Shown: positions 1 through 12,183 of the stretch, one piece after another
How positions within the stretch are numbered: the stretch's first letter is position 1
How the letters are laid out: each line of letters starts with the position of its first letter
The notes under the pieces: model-generated
Told to the model about the DNA's origin: nothing
Databases searched by the model: none
The model's input: only the letters and a program-made list of their open reading frames with translations
Translations under genes and position numbers: made by a program
Source: Plazaster borealis
Lineage: Eukaryota; Echinodermata; Asteroidea; Forcipulatida; Labidiasteridae
Reading direction: 5' to 3'
NCBI GenBank assembly: GCA_021014325.1
Contig: JAJGQC010000357.1
Coordinates: forward strand, 1 to 64,000
DNA: 64,000 bases

Positions 1-382
1 TGGTCAATTTCACTTGAGTGTCAAGTAAGTATCCTTGAACAAATCTCTTGTTCAAATGCAATTTGTCACAAAATATATATTTTTGTAACATTCAAAAGTC
101 TCGAGAGGATTTGCAATATAGAAACACTGGAGGGCAGTCTAATTTTTCCCCCACTTTTTTGTTCATTTTTAGAGGGTAGTTTTCTCACCCTCCACCTCCC
201 CGGTCGTACACCTACATTTTCAATGGGAGACAAATTTCTGAGATAGTCATTTTGTCTTAACATGCGTGAAGAATCTACACAAGGAAATAATTTTTTTCCT
301 TTGACGATGCACCCTAGACAATCTTTCTAAAAGTTTATCTTTTTATTTTACCCAAACATTTAATTGGGGAGATAATGAAACT

Positions 383-746
383 CTACAAGTAATTAACTAT
401 AAATAAGATTAAATCATTTGTTTTTCTTCTGATGAAATAAGTTGACTGTTTTTTTTTAATTGTTTTATCCTTTAAAGTCTTTTCAATCTGTTGGTGCATT
501 CCAAAGGCATTTAAGGGAACAAATATCCCCTCTGCTTTCACAAGACAATCTTGACAAACTTCACTACATTTAACATGAACAAAACCATAAATTGAGAATG
601 CAGACTGATTTTTGTACGTCATGTAGCTGGCTCTATATTCTCCACGTTTCTTGCACTGGCGCCAGAAGGGTTCAAACCAAACATGGCTCAATTCACGGTG
701 CCGGAACATAAAGAAAGACGGTCTGTTACCAACTGTGTCAAAAGAT
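383..746 (-). CDS. EMC5 (MMGT1): EMC5 last exon (C-terminal cytosolic tail, frame uncertain)
   Basis: It follows a good acceptor (CTCCTTTCAATGCAG). The first residues, SFDTVGNRPSFFMFRHRE, match the family. After HRE the open frame runs on to 383 with no resemblance to EMC5. A one-base shift gives MFGLNPSGASARNVENIEPA followed by T and a stop at 621-619, which resembles the short family tail in length and Ser/Asn content, so an extra base near 700 is plausible. The exon starts in phase 2 whereas the previous one ends in phase 0, so a base is missing or a micro-exon was not seen. A minus-strand AATAAA lies near 345. Confidence 0.7.
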
Positions 747-3700
747 CTGCATTGAAAGGAGAGAATCAAAATAAATGTTTTAGGTTCCACTTTGAAGGAT
801 GAATACAAATAAAAAAATCATGCTCAGAGCAAAAACAGATTATAAAATGCAATGCCTTGTTGTTTGTGAAAGTAGTATAGTATAGTTTTATTTATTGTCA
901 CACATAAATATTACACATATTTATACAATGAAAGGTATTTTGGTTTTTAAGCCCTCTAAAAGACATTGAATTATACACACTATAAAACATATATCTAAAA
1001 AACCACATGTACACAATTTCAAAGATTTTGTAAATAAATATACATCCATAATTATTATTATCATACTTGGTAATGAAACCAAGGATGCCTCATAGGTGAA
1101 CTACATCACTGTAGCTCGCAAGCCTGAGGAAACCTGTACACAAGGGTGCTTGCTAAGATGTTTGAACTAGAACACAGGGTTAAACCCTACTTTTCCATGA
1201 TAAGTGCTCTGGCTTTTGTATGTACTACTAATTTAGTACACAGGACTACAGTATACGGCTTAATGTCCTTTGAAGGAAAAGGCAATTATGGTAGAGTGCA
1301 TGTATCTTGCTCAAGGACACAAGTGCCACGAATTGGGACTCGAACCCACACCCTGCTCATCAGGGAATGATTTCATCCAGCCATAAATACATGTACATGT
1401 GTGACTGTGCAAGTCTTGGCACGTATTCGAACATCGGAACCCATTAAAGCCGATTTCTCCTTCATGAGTTTGTTTCTTTCACGCGTTTAAGCAATGTACT
1501 TGGATCAACGTGGGACCAAAGTCCACATGGACAGTTCCGTTGACCACCGGAACAGTCCGTTGAACTTCAAAACACTAATGCACATTTTCAATCATGGTAT
1601 TTAGCGTAACGTCTGGCGTCCAATGGATTGCAGGCCTGTGCCTACTGAACATTATATTGCACCAGAATGTGCCCGACTTTGAGATGCTCCCTTAATCCTC
1701 CGCAACCAGGGCCTACTTACAAAGCTGCTTAACGGCCGTTTTGAGTGCTTAAGGCGCTAACCAAAATCACACGAAAAGGCATGCTAACCTTCTGGTGCTT
1801 ACTGTATGAAATGAATGATGTAAATAATACAAATCCATGGTGAATGCCTAATTTTCTTGCTAACCTGTGAAATACATTCTTGCTTAAGCAAATTTTTCTG
1901 GTTTTAGTTAGTACCTAACATTTGCTTATCAAGTTAAGCAGCTATGATATTGGCAGGCCCCATACAACTTCCTGAATTAGGATTTTGGAGGGTTAGGATT
2001 AAGGGTAGAAGAGGAACACCCCAGAGGCTAATGCAGGTAATAGATGCTACTTACTTCTTCTCCATGTCTGCTATAGCCTGATTCCCTGAACTGCCCTGCT
2101 ATGTTGAGAACACCATAAATTGTGAACAGGAGACTGATCAAGCACTGGCAAATGATCTACAGACCGAGAAGAAAGATTTCATTAGGAAGTTGTCAACAAA
2201 TTCTGGATGTGGCGTGTCCGCCATTGTGCCTGACACAAGTGCAAATTGTAGTCGATCAATGATGATGATGTGACATTTGCCAATAAGTTATGGAATGGCT
2301 CCACCGGGTCCCAAGCACACAATGATTGATAGTTTTAAAGCAGTCCATAGGCTTAAAGGCACTGTACACATTTGTACTACTCAAAATATCTATTACATAA
2401 AAAGTTACTTGGTAACGGGCAACAGAGAGCTGTTGATAGTATAAAACATCGTGGAGAAACGACTCCTCTGAAGTAATGTGTTTTTGAGAAAGAGGTAATT
2501 TCTCACTAAAATAATAAAAACTTCTTGGCAAGAAGCTTTATTCTATCTGAAAGCACACAAATTTGTACAAACAAGGGTGTTTTTTTCTTCATCATTTTCT
2601 TTGCAACTTCGATGACCACTTGAGCCCATATTTTCACAGGTTTGTTATTTTATGCATATGTTGGGATACATCAGTGAGAACACTGGTCTTTGACAATTAC
2701 TAAACGTACGATGCCTTTTTAAAAAGATATTTGCTAAACAGATACTTGCCAACAACAGAAAAAGTGCATGTTTTGAACATGTACCAAAACGAAGTGATAT
2801 TGTCTCGATTTGTTTGTTTTGTCTCGCCTTGATTAAGTTTTTTCTGATGAGGCCACAAAAAGCCATGGCTTCTGTTGCTCCTGGTCTTAGGGCCTGGTAG
2901 GCCTATTGGTCTTAGGGTCTGGTGCAGTGCTGGTCTGGTGTTGGTCTTGCCATGTCTTAGGGCCTGGTATTGGTCTTAGGCCTGGTCTTGCTAAGGTTAT
3001 GGCCTGGCTTTGCAGCATAGTGCCTGGTCTTGGTGTTAGTGCCTGGTCTTGGTGTTAGTGCCTGGGACGGTGTTAGGCCTGGTCTTGGTCTTTTCGGCCT
3101 GAGTATTGATGCTAGGCCTGGTGTTGGTCTTAGGGCCTGTTCTTGGTGTTAGTGTCTGGTTTTTGGTGTTAGGTGCCTGGTTTTGGTGTGTAGTGCCTGG
3201 TCTTGGTGTTAGTGCCTGGGTCTTGGGTGTTGGGGCCTGGTCTTGGTCTTTCGGCCTGGTATTGGTCCTACGAAGCCTGGTGTTGGTCTTAGGGCCTGGT
3301 CTTGTTCTTTTCTGACCCTTCAAATGTTTTTCATACACTTTTAGGCTTCACCATGTTCACAATGCCGAAGCAAGCCGTTTTCAAAATGAAAATGGCCTTG
3401 ATGAAACTCCAGACCCGTGATTGGCACAGCTACATTGAGATGCCTAGCATTAGCAATGCGAGATATGTAACAAATTTGTATTATACTTACATCAACAGGT
3501 AATCTTGTAAACTCTTGCTCAAGTTAATCGCAAATATGTCCTGTCTAAAATATCAAAAGGAGGTACATTAAAATGGATCATAAGTTCAAAGGCAAGTAAA
3601 GATAACATTGCAAAGAGAATCTCTACCATTGTATAGTTTTAGGTTGAACTTAGAGTAAACTGATTTCTGAGCCGGATTTGGAAACTCTTCCACTTGTGCA

Positions 3701-6700
3701 GGATTAACGTCCCTGAGGTCGCAGTTTCAAATTCCAAATCTAGTCAATTTCTCTTGTTCAACTCTTACATTATTTAAAATGTACCCAGTCAGTTTCCCTT
3801 GTGGTTTATGATCTACCATACAGTGTAGGTTACAAAAGCCAGTGGGAGGAAATTGGTCAGTCCGACCATTGGCTGCCTAGCCAGCTATGGCTACAGATAG
3901 GGTAAAGTTCGCCAAGCGCAAGGACCAATGCGTTAACTAGTGGTTTTTTACTGACATACCTTGTAATGCAGGGCATGAGCAAAGAAGTTGAAGTAGAACG
4001 ACTTTAATCATGATTGTCAAGATGTCAACTGATCAATCGCCAGCTCACTGGGCGTTATCATTAACTGATAAATCTGGTCCCTCTCTCTGCATCTGTGCTA
4101 TGAAAATGGCTATTGATAACCAGCGCGACCATGCCCGTAGGCTGGTTCCAAAAAGTCGACTAGCTTAGTCCAACCATCGTCGATCAGTCAGCAATTCAGG
4201 CACAATCTTAGTCGAACCATAGTCAACGACAGTCCTTGGGCGCGAATCCTGGCCCCAGATTGCTGTGTCATCATGCGTTGGGAAAGTAGTATATCCTTAG
4301 CAACAGTCGTAGCTGTAACTGTAGCCGCCTAATTCAGAAACAGTCAATTCTTGGAAAATCCACAAGACTGCAGTGCTTGTATTTTTTTGTAGCTCAAAAC
4401 TTTACTGGATAATTTGTTTCTTAAGACCTGGACCGAAATGAGACAAAGGTCTATCTACAGAGGTCGCCAATAAAACTTGTTTTAATTTGAACAAGTAACT
4501 AATCGAAGATTTATCTCATTTCCTTACTTGTAATTCTTTCATACTTCAACAGAATTGAAAGATATTTATCAGACTGAAAGCCAAACAGTTTTAAAATTAA
4601 AGATTGTGAGGTGTTATTATTTAAAACACAAGACCACCAGAATTATCCGGTCAGGAAGTTTACTGGTCCGTTCTAAAATACTTGCCTCGGGGCCTCAATC
4701 CAGAACACGCTGTTTGGAGCCCTGGATTTGGTGCCAAAATTTCATTTATAGGGCCTAATTATAATGTTTATTGTAAAATGAGATTAATTAAAAGCAACAA
4801 GAATAAAAAACCCAGGTACATGTAAGTCTCCTGAGATGAAATGCATTTTAGCCTCTAAGAAAAACTCTACTAGAGTAAAAAACCTGAGGCCTTGGCCTTG
4901 AACAACTCTTGGTGAAACAAAATTACATAAAAACGCCAGTTCCTGGAATAGGAATCCCAAGATGTTTTTATCATTATAAACAAGTTTCTGCTTCAGGATT
5001 AAACAATAATCCTTTTCCTAATTACCCATGAGGGATTATTCTCTTTTCTAATTCTAGCCACAAATAATTTGTTTTTTATTGAATCCCTGTGGACAATCCC
5101 TTTGTTTGTATACTGACTGTCTAGAGCTTCTTCTCATTGAAATTTCCAGATTTTAATGACAGTCGTACTTTTTGTTACGGGCCATGTTTCTGAAGCACAA
5201 CTGCAGACCATTGGAAAGCCGTTACATGTACATCAGAGCTGCCAACGTTTCAGCATCTTGCAATCAGGGAGATTTTGTACAACAACAGTGTCTCCCTTAA
5301 CAGTGGTTCGCGGGCCAAAAGCCAGTTTAAAAATACCAGAGGACCAGGGCTTCAAATGCTCCAGCGCAAGTGGTCCGACTGGCTAATTCAGTTTGGATAA
5401 GCATCCCTGTTTCATTTGAAATATGGAGTGGACTAGTGCAAATATGATGGACTAGTGAAATGACATGCTAACTGGGTCCTGCTGGATGCGAGTCACTAAA
5501 AGTTAAGGGCAAACCCTGAACAATCAGGGAGATAGTGAATTACTATTCAAGCATAATGGGGAAAAAGTTTCCACAATCAGGAAGATGTTTAAATTTGTCC
5601 ATCAGAACAGGGGAAAGATTGTTTTATTTTCAGGGAATTTTCTGCCGACTAGGGAGAGTTGGCAGCTCTGGTTACACGTAGGCCATTGCAACAGCTAATC
5701 ATCGACCCACATCCAGCATGTCCAGTAAAAAGATGGCATGCTGTTAAGAGATGAAAGGCCTCACAACAAATGCAGTATATTCCAGATCTTTTTACAAATC
5801 TTGGCTGGTATGTGAAAGAGAAAAGGTCTTTGACAAAACCTTATTTAGGCATGAACCCATCCAAAGTGTGTCATTTTTAAAGTGCTCTTTTTCACCAGGC
5901 CCACCGAATCATGATCACAGGGTCTACGTGGAAATAGTTGGCTGCACTACGCAACTTGCCAAAGTGCCTCACCACACGAGGCATGACTACCGCCAAACAT
6001 GCACAGACACTTGAATGCCAAGTTATAAGACTTACGTGTTGCTTAAAGTTTTGCTTAGAGTTTTGTGTGTTATTGCATACATTACTCCGAAGCGAACTGG
6101 TTCTAAAACTTCATATCAAGTCTGGTTGTTCACCTCAATAAAACATGAGTTCAGGAATGCAAAAAGGGTAAAATTATTGAATACAAAAATAAATATGGTG
6201 TTGACGGCATATTGCGCAACGATCACTTCCACACGCCATGGACATGAGGTTGCAGCTATGTATTTATTTTGCATTTTTCATTGCGAAAACACAAACAAAC
6301 ATTCGGCAGACTATGCGTACCTCTTTGGGCGTTACATCTGTTCCTATAAGACATACCGTGTATGCACATTGTTTGTGTTAACAAGAGTAGTAAATAACCA
6401 ACATGTTGGTCGATTTTTGGTTATGGTATAATATTCAGTTGGTGTATTTTTGTACATTGTAATGTGTGCTATACAATGTATGCATATTCGTACATGTATG
6501 CACATTGTTTGTGTCAACTGATACTACCATAACCAAAATCGCCAAAATGTTGGTTATTTACTACTCTGTTGACACAAACAATGTGCATACACCGAATATG
6601 CATAGGAACATTTTTTAAACCAAACAATCTGCAAACGGGCACAAAGAACATAAACAAGTTTTCAGCTGTCATGCATGCATGTACATGTAGGCCCATATTT

Positions 6701-8054
6701 TAATCAGGTCACACAAATGAATGAACTTTTGATATAAATTTTTCACTATTTAGTGCAGCAAACCGCTTTACACCCAGGGCGTCAGTTGGCAGTGCAACGG
6801 AGACCGACGCCCTACCAGGGCCAGGTGGGAGCCCAGAGTCAGAGGCAGTTGAGTCAGGCTACATGAATTTATTTAACACAAAAATATTTTCTTGTTTACA
6901 CCCTTAAGTAACAAGTGAACAAGTGGCAGTCGGATACAGCACCATTAGAATAGTCAATCTGTCAGTAGGCCCAATTTCACAGAGTCTGCTGCTTGAGTTT
7001 AAAGCACAAAAGTAGCTACATGTACATTAAAAGCACAACCAAATTTAGACAAAGTAACTGGGGCGCTGTACTCTTTTTTGAAATTTTGACATCATCGGTC
7101 GTACTAGCGCCCCAGATTACGGTTGTCTTTTCCTCGAGGGATCTTCATTAGACGGTGCCTTGCCTCAACCGTGATAACAGGGCGGTTGAGGCAGGACACC
7201 TCGCCTAAAATTGGACAGTGTGCTGCCTCAACCGCGCTTTTATCACGATTGAGGCAAGGCACTGTCAAACCGACGGGTGCCCTACCTCAAACTGCGTAGT
7301 CGTCACGGTTGAGGCAGAGCACCCGCCTAAAATCCAACCGAGAGTTGATGAAGATCCCTCGAACTGGGGCGCTAGTACAACAGATGATGTCGAAATTTTG
7401 AAAAAGGAGTAGGCTAGGCTACAGCGCCCAGTAATACTGGGTCTCAAATTTATGCTTGAAACCAATACCAGAATAACTTCAATACGGTTACCAGCCAAAT
7501 TACCATGTCACATACAGTACAATCCGTCACTGCTATCCTTCTTTCTTATTTTTGGCATTTAACTAAAAAAGCACTTTGATTGTTTTCTTCTCTATATGAA
7601 ATTGGGCCCTCCTAGTTCCTGTGCACGGTCTGCGTTTGTGCAGAGTTCAGTTATAATATAGGTTCGGTTCGGTTCAGTTCAGTTCAGTTCTTTAATTATA
7701 AAGGTTCCTTTTAAAGCTTCCTCCATTTGCACTTTAGTTGAGTTGAGAATTGAAAGCCGTCTTGATTGAACGTTGGAGTTTAGAAAACCAAATTGCAAAG
7801 ACAAAGAAAGACGAAGAACTGAAAAGTACCGGTCCAATCTGCCAATTCACCAAAATACAATCGAGCCCCATTTCCTTCCCTTTAAATTGTTCTTTTCCCT
7901 AAAGTTAAATTACCAAAACTAAAACCATTAAAACCAATTATAAGGTTATGTGAGTCGACTCATGATGAAGATACTTACGTTGTGCAGCTGAATAACCGGC
8001 ATGTGCAAGTCCCAAGAATCCGACCAAAAGTGTGACACTGCTGAACGTCGCCAT
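383..8054 (-). CDS. EMC5 (MMGT1): EMC5 / MMGT1, ER membrane protein complex subunit 5 (gene span, 3 exons identified)
   Basis: EMC5 is a small two-helix subunit of the ER membrane protein complex, which inserts tail-anchored and multipass proteins; it is also known as membrane magnesium transporter 1. Three exons found by eye on the minus strand align in order with the family. Exon 1 (8054-7979) gives the N-terminal helix ending GLAHAGYSAAQ, matching the human ALAHAAFSAAQ block. An internal exon (2156-2055) gives the second helix with TIYGVLNIAGQF, matching TCYGIVHIAGEF. The last exon (746-383) starts with SFDTVGNRPSFFMF, matching TFDTLRNHPSFYVF. The short exon that should encode the loop between the helices (about 20 residues) was not found in the 5.8 kb between exon 1 and the internal exon, and the last two exons do not join in phase. 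The introns are full of repeats. The assignment is firm; the exact model is not. Confidence 0.85.
1140..1375 (-). repeat. tRNA-derived SINE (minus strand)
   Basis: Read on the minus strand, a pol III B-box (GGTTCGAGTCC) near 1340 is followed by a conserved SINE core (GCACTTATCATGGAAAAGTA, GGGTTTAACCCTGTGTTCTAG). The same core recurs at 53.3 kb. It lies inside an EMC5 intron. Confidence 0.7.
2055..2156 (-). CDS. EMC5 (MMGT1): EMC5 internal exon (second membrane helix)
   Basis: The exon is exactly 34 codons. It starts after a pyrimidine-rich acceptor ending CTGTAG and ends at GTAAGT. It encodes IICQCLISLLFTIYGVLNIA followed by GQFRESGYSRHGEE, which aligns without gaps to the human IVLQTLLAFAV...HIAGEFKD region. 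Both ends are phase 0. Confidence 0.85.
2354..2719. mobile_element. Foldback MITE, family A copy 1
   Basis: Family A elements are ~370 bp. They begin TAAAGGCACTG(A/G)ACACGTTTGGTAA and end with the inverted form (TTACCAAACGTGTACGATGCCTTTAA), and have a central hairpin AACTTCTTGCAAGAAG. Full copies in the window: 2354, 16356, 19767, 25710, 60413 and 63278; partial copies: 17415 and 29813. This copy lies in an EMC5 intron. No transposase is encoded. Confidence 0.85.
2876..3310. repeat. Minisatellite (GCCTGGTCTTGGTGTTAGT)n
   Basis: Imperfect tandem units of about 18-27 bp built on GGCCTGGTCTTGGTGTTAGTG fill this stretch. Proline/threonine-rich ORFs on both strands here are products of the repeat. 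It is in an EMC5 intron. Confidence 0.9.
3340..6360. other. EMC5 intron sequence, nothing recognised
   Basis: No coding exon, RNA gene or clear repeat boundary was recognised. Short GTAGCTGTAACTGTAGCCGC-type motifs near 4310 recur near 45.8 kb, which suggests a small shared repeat. The missing EMC5 exon may lie here. Confidence 0.5.
6364..6598. repeat. Inverted repeat (foldback element)
   Basis: Arms of about 70 bp (6364-6432 and 6520-6598) share TGCACATTGTTTGTGT and AGTAGTAAATAACCAACATG in inverted order. It is probably a MITE. Confidence 0.75.
7057..7432. mobile_element. Foldback element with internal hairpin repeats
   Basis: The termini ACTGGGGCGCTGTA and TACAGCGCCCAGT are inverted, and ~90-bp arms share GAGGGATCTTCAT and its complement. 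The middle carries repeated short hairpins made of GCCTCAACCGTGA and its inverse (TCACGGTTGAGGC) separated by CGCCTAAAAT. No ORF belongs to it. Confidence 0.8.
7979..8054 (-). CDS. EMC5 (MMGT1): EMC5 exon 1 (start codon exon)
   Basis: The ATG at 8054-8052 lies in a good start context (AAAAATGGCG). The exon encodes 25 residues, MATFSSVTLLVGFLGLAHAG and then YSAAQ, plus one base, and ends at the donor GTAAGT. The peptide is the first membrane helix of EMC5. The next exon must begin in phase 1, where a His-Arg pair is expected from the family. Confidence 0.88.
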
Positions 8055-8324
8055 TTTTAAAACAGTTGCAGGTTACCAACGGCTGTTTTATGGTCATCGT
8101 GTCGTTTGGAAAGAATCGATAATTGGCATGCAAGAGCCGTTGGCGTAAAAAAGTCCAGCGAAGGGAAGGCAATTTTTAAAAAAGGACACGTTGCCTTGGA
8201 TTGGGCGATTTGGGCTATGAAAAGCGTTTAAAAGCATATTCATTTGTATATGGTTGGAAATATGTTTTAAAAGTAGAATTTAATGATCCACACAAAGATT
8301 CCACGAAATTGTGTGGTTTTCCTT

Positions 8325-8632
8325 TTACACAATGTTCACAAATTCACACATAACTTACATGATTTAAAGTAAATAATGATAGAAAGGGTTCCTTAAAATA
8401 TTTCTGCCTGAAAAGCTTTCGTTTCTGAGAAATGAGTAAAACAATAATTTTTATCACGCGTGACAATTTGAAAAAACAGAAAACACATAAGGTCTCTTTT
8501 TACTATTTTCTCGTGACCTCGATGACCAATTAAGCTCAAACTTTCACAGGTTTGTTCATGCATAATGTTGAATCACAACAAATGTGGACACTAATTTTGA
8601 GCTGTTACCAAAAGTGTACAATACCTTTAAAT
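8325..8632. mobile_element. MITE family D copy (with full copy at 20579-20921)
   Basis: This segment shares CTCATTTCTCAGAA, TTATCACGCGTGACAATTTG and the terminus ACCAAAAGTGTACAATACC with the element at 20579-20921, which runs in the opposite orientation. It lies just upstream of EMC5 exon 1 and so may overlap that promoter. Confidence 0.75.
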
Positions 8633-9164
8633 AAACATAGGCCCACCACCAACCCCCTTGGCAAACTGGTTTTTTTTATCAGGCAGGGTGTAGCTCGGTG
8701 GAACAAAACACTTTGAGAACTTCGACTCATCCTTTGTAAGCCCCTGGAATACCTTTACAGTGGACCCCTTGCATAATTATGACGTCAAAAGCTCAAAACC
8801 ATTGATCTCTATTATATTATATTGACTTGGTAGGACACGTTGCGCCGCCATGCGTCAACCGCGCGCGTATTTTCAAGACGATTTGAAAATATTGAAACGC
8901 GGGGGTCGTCACACCATTCTGTACGCAACGCAAACAAATGAAGTTTCGTGCTAGAGCAAAATTATTTGCATCAAAATTTACTAATTTCTCCTCAGTTTTT
9001 GAACAAGATGTGAAAGAAATTTAACTCAAATCTAAAGGTTCAAATACAACAATGGTGAACTGTTGAGCAATTATAGGTTGTTAGAACGCGCACCAAACGC
9101 AGAAAATGGGGATTTACATTCACCATGTTAGTTTTTTAGTCTGTATTTATAACGTTATTATACT

Positions 9165-10033
9165 CAGTGGCGTAACTAAGGGGGCAAGGCACGTGCTCCC
9201 ATTTGATGTCCGTGCCCCCCCCCCCCGTGCCCCCCATTTGAAATATGGACTTTTGTGATTGGAAATTTCCAGAGTAAAATGTTACATTTTATACGCTTTG
9301 ATGAGATAATTTCGATGTTTTTAACTATTTTTCCAATTACATGCAGAAATATATTTTGTTTTACCCTCACGCCAGATTATCGTTTACAAAAATAGTAAAT
9401 AACATAAAAAGGCGATGAAAAGGGGCTTGTTCAGGCCCGTAACCAGGATTTTTTTGTTTTGGGTGGGCGAATTTTAAAGAAAACGTACATCGGTGCGTTA
9501 GCGCCGTCCGTCACGTAGCGACGCAGGGGGAGTAGGAGGAGGGTGTGCCCCCCCTCAGAAGTTCGAAATTTTGTAAAAAAGAATGCCCAATTCAAGCCAT
9601 TTGGTGCACCATTTTTGCGCTATTTATTGGTTATTATATCTGAAAACAGCTGAATTACAGCTTTGTATCAATATTATTTCTGCATTTTTAATGCTCTGAC
9701 GGCGTATACCACCCATTACGTCCTAAATTAAATTATGTTATAAATGTCATATTTTAACGATTTATTGCTGAACAAATTTTTTGCTTAGTGTGTTATTTAT
9801 TAGTTGCACAGTTACGATGCAGACTTTAAAGAAGAACAAAATTTGCAGACTTTTTAATTAATTAATTTTTTTAAATATTTTTTTTAAGGGGGGCCGTCCG
9901 ACCCCCCCCCCCCGATTACGGGCATCGGCTTGTTTTAAAGAAAAAGGCAAACGAAACTTGGCCAGAAGTGCCCCCCTAGAAAAAATGGTGCACCCCCTTG
10001 TGCCCCCTGAAATTTTACCCTAGTTACGCGCTG
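9165..10033. mobile_element. hAT-like non-autonomous element with a nested second one
   Basis: The left end CAGTGGCGTAACTA and right end TAGTTACGCGCTG are near-inverted copies of the terminus typical of CAGNGGCGTAACTA hAT-type elements. Inside, CAGGCCCGTAACCAGGA at 9432 and GATTACGGGCAT near 9920 look like the ends of a second nested element. Poly-C/G runs flank both. No clean 8-bp duplication was seen. Confidence 0.65.
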
Positions 10034-10750
10034 TATTCTGACTATATGTTTTGCACAAGTCTTTTGTCTTCTTGCCGGATTTGTTTTATCACTGTAAGAT
10101 CCTATCGCATACGATATTTTAAAGAGGGGCTCCAGGATGTTTTGAAATATTTAGCTTTTACATTTTTCCAATAGATGGAGTCCCCAAGAAATATAAAACA
10201 TTATTATGAGTCCCTTACCTCACACTAAAACAGGGTAAAAATGTCTTTTCCTCGAAACACTCCCAGCCCGAAATCTGAAAACGCGAGGACTTAATAAACC
10301 CGCGACGAAGAATTCATGACGTCACCGGCGTCTAGTTAGTTTGGACTTGCCTATACGAATGCACTGAGCTAACGCAAATACACCGCCAAACTTCACAATT
10401 ATTTGCAATCAATACGGCCGTTAATGTGACTTTTTATAGGACGATCCAACCGGCAAATAATCAGCAAGCCAATTTACAACGGATTTGTGATTTGGGGGTT
10501 TTCGATCTTGAGAGGCGAGGCGATTCCGCAGCTCGGCTTGATTTTCAGTACATCGCTCTACACGTCAAATTCAACCCTAACATACACACACGTCGATTCC
10601 CGCAAAAAACAACAACGCAGACCGCGGCATCACGGGGAGACCCCTATACACAACGCACAATCAATAGAGTGTGACGTCATGCAATGGGTATGGGTCTTTA
10701 TCTTCAAGCAGGCCTGAATATTCGATTCTGATTGGTCGATCCATAGCAAC

Positions 10751-12175
10751 AAGGAGCGTGATATTATACAAATAATGAATGTTTATGAGTGCAATGGTGC
10801 GAATATTTTCATGAAAGATGGAATGTTCTTTTCAACGAGGCTGAGCCGAGTTGAATGGAACTTTTCATCTTTCAACGAATGAAAATATTCGCACTATTGC
10901 ACGAATGAAAAACATTCATAATTTGTTTTATATAACATCCAAGTAGATCTTTGTCATTTTGATTGGAGGATACAACTTTCAAAACAAACAAAGCGTACAA
11001 TATTTTATAGACCTTATGCACATGACGTCATTTCAGTAGGGCGCCCTCGCTTAGAGGTCAAAAGGCGCTTGTTCATTGGCCAATCTTGTGCGCCGCGCGT
11101 ACAAATCTGTGGGTTTCCATTGTTTCGTCATCGTTTTACCTCTAAAATGGCGGCTGGATGACGTCAATGCATAAGGTCTATTGTGACATTAGACCCATTT
11201 CTTTTGGTTCGGATTGTTCGACTCAACAGTGACTATGCGCGTTCCGTACTGCTATTTTGAGACACGCGGGTGCCGTAATGTAGTATGTGCCTTGCAGTAA
11301 ACTGTACTGCTGCATTATCAAAGACACGCGCACGCAATGATGTGATACGCACCGTGCAATAGAACAAATCGGATGGAACAAAATGCACGGTGAATGGAAC
11401 GAAAATGCACGGTTAATGACGTAGCGTGCATTTGCTATCAAGTGACGGACAATCCTCCAATCAAATGGCAAGGATCTGCTTGGGTGTTATATAACAACTT
11501 GGTGAGCAGTTAGAACACACAATACGCAGGGTGTGATATGGCCGTGCAATATTATACAAATAATGAATGTTTATGAGTGCAATGGTGCGAATATTTTCAT
11601 GAGTTGAAAGATGGAATGTTCTTTTCAACGAGGCGGAGCCGAGTTGAATGGAACATTCCATATTTCAACGAATGAAAATATTCGCACTATTGCACGAATG
11701 AAAAACATTCATTATTTGTTTTATATAACATCCAAGTAGGTAGATCTTTGTCATTTTGATTGAGGATACAACTTTCAAAACAAACAAAGCGTACAATATT
11801 TAATTGTGACATTAGACCCATTTCTTTTAGTTCGGCTTGTTTGGATTCAACAGTGACACGCGGGCGCCGTAATGTATAGTGTGTGCCTTGCAGTAAACTG
11901 TACTGCTGCATTATCAAAGACACGCGCACGCAACGATGTGGTACGCACCGTGCAATAGAAAAAATCGGATGGAACGAAAATGCACGTTGAATGGAACGAA
12001 AATGCACGGTGAATGACGTAGCGTGCAATGGTACGTTTATTTGCTATTACGTGACGGACAATCCTCCAATCCAATGGCAAGGATCTGCTTGGGTGTTACA
12101 AAATATACAAATAATGAATGTTTATGAGTGCAATGGTGCGAATATTTTCGTTCGTTGAAAGATGGAAAGTTCCAT
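10751..12175. repeat. Three-unit tandem duplication containing a foldback element
   Basis: The foldback module TATTATACAAATAATGAATG...CATTCATAATTTG starts at 10751, at about 11548 and at about 12098 (truncated). The spacer after it, containing TGTGCCTTGCAGTAAACTGT and CAAAGACACGCGCACGCAA, is repeated at 11277 and 11883. Unit 1 is longer because it holds a MITE at 11008-11183. ORFs here are mirror products of the repeat. Confidence 0.85.
11008..11183. mobile_element. Short MITE inserted in tandem unit 1
   Basis: The termini ATAGACCTTATGCA...TGACGTCA and TGACGTCAATGCATAAGGTCTAT are inverted. The paralogous position in unit 2 (about 11802) reads straight through from CAATATTT to TTGTGACATTAGACC, giving an empty-site comparison. 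Confidence 0.85.
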
Positions 12176-12183
12176 TCAACTTT

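Noticed and set aside
2055..2224. Open reading starting at ATG 2224 (MADTPHPEFVDNFLMKSFFS) as a new gene start joined to the EMC5 helix
   Set aside because: It needs a frame shift to reach the helix. The EMC5 alignment and a good acceptor at 2157 show the exon starts at 2156, so the upstream reading is intronic chance.
3036..3338. Pro/Thr-rich ORFs on both strands
   Set aside because: Both come from the GGCCTGGTCTTGGTGTTAG minisatellite.
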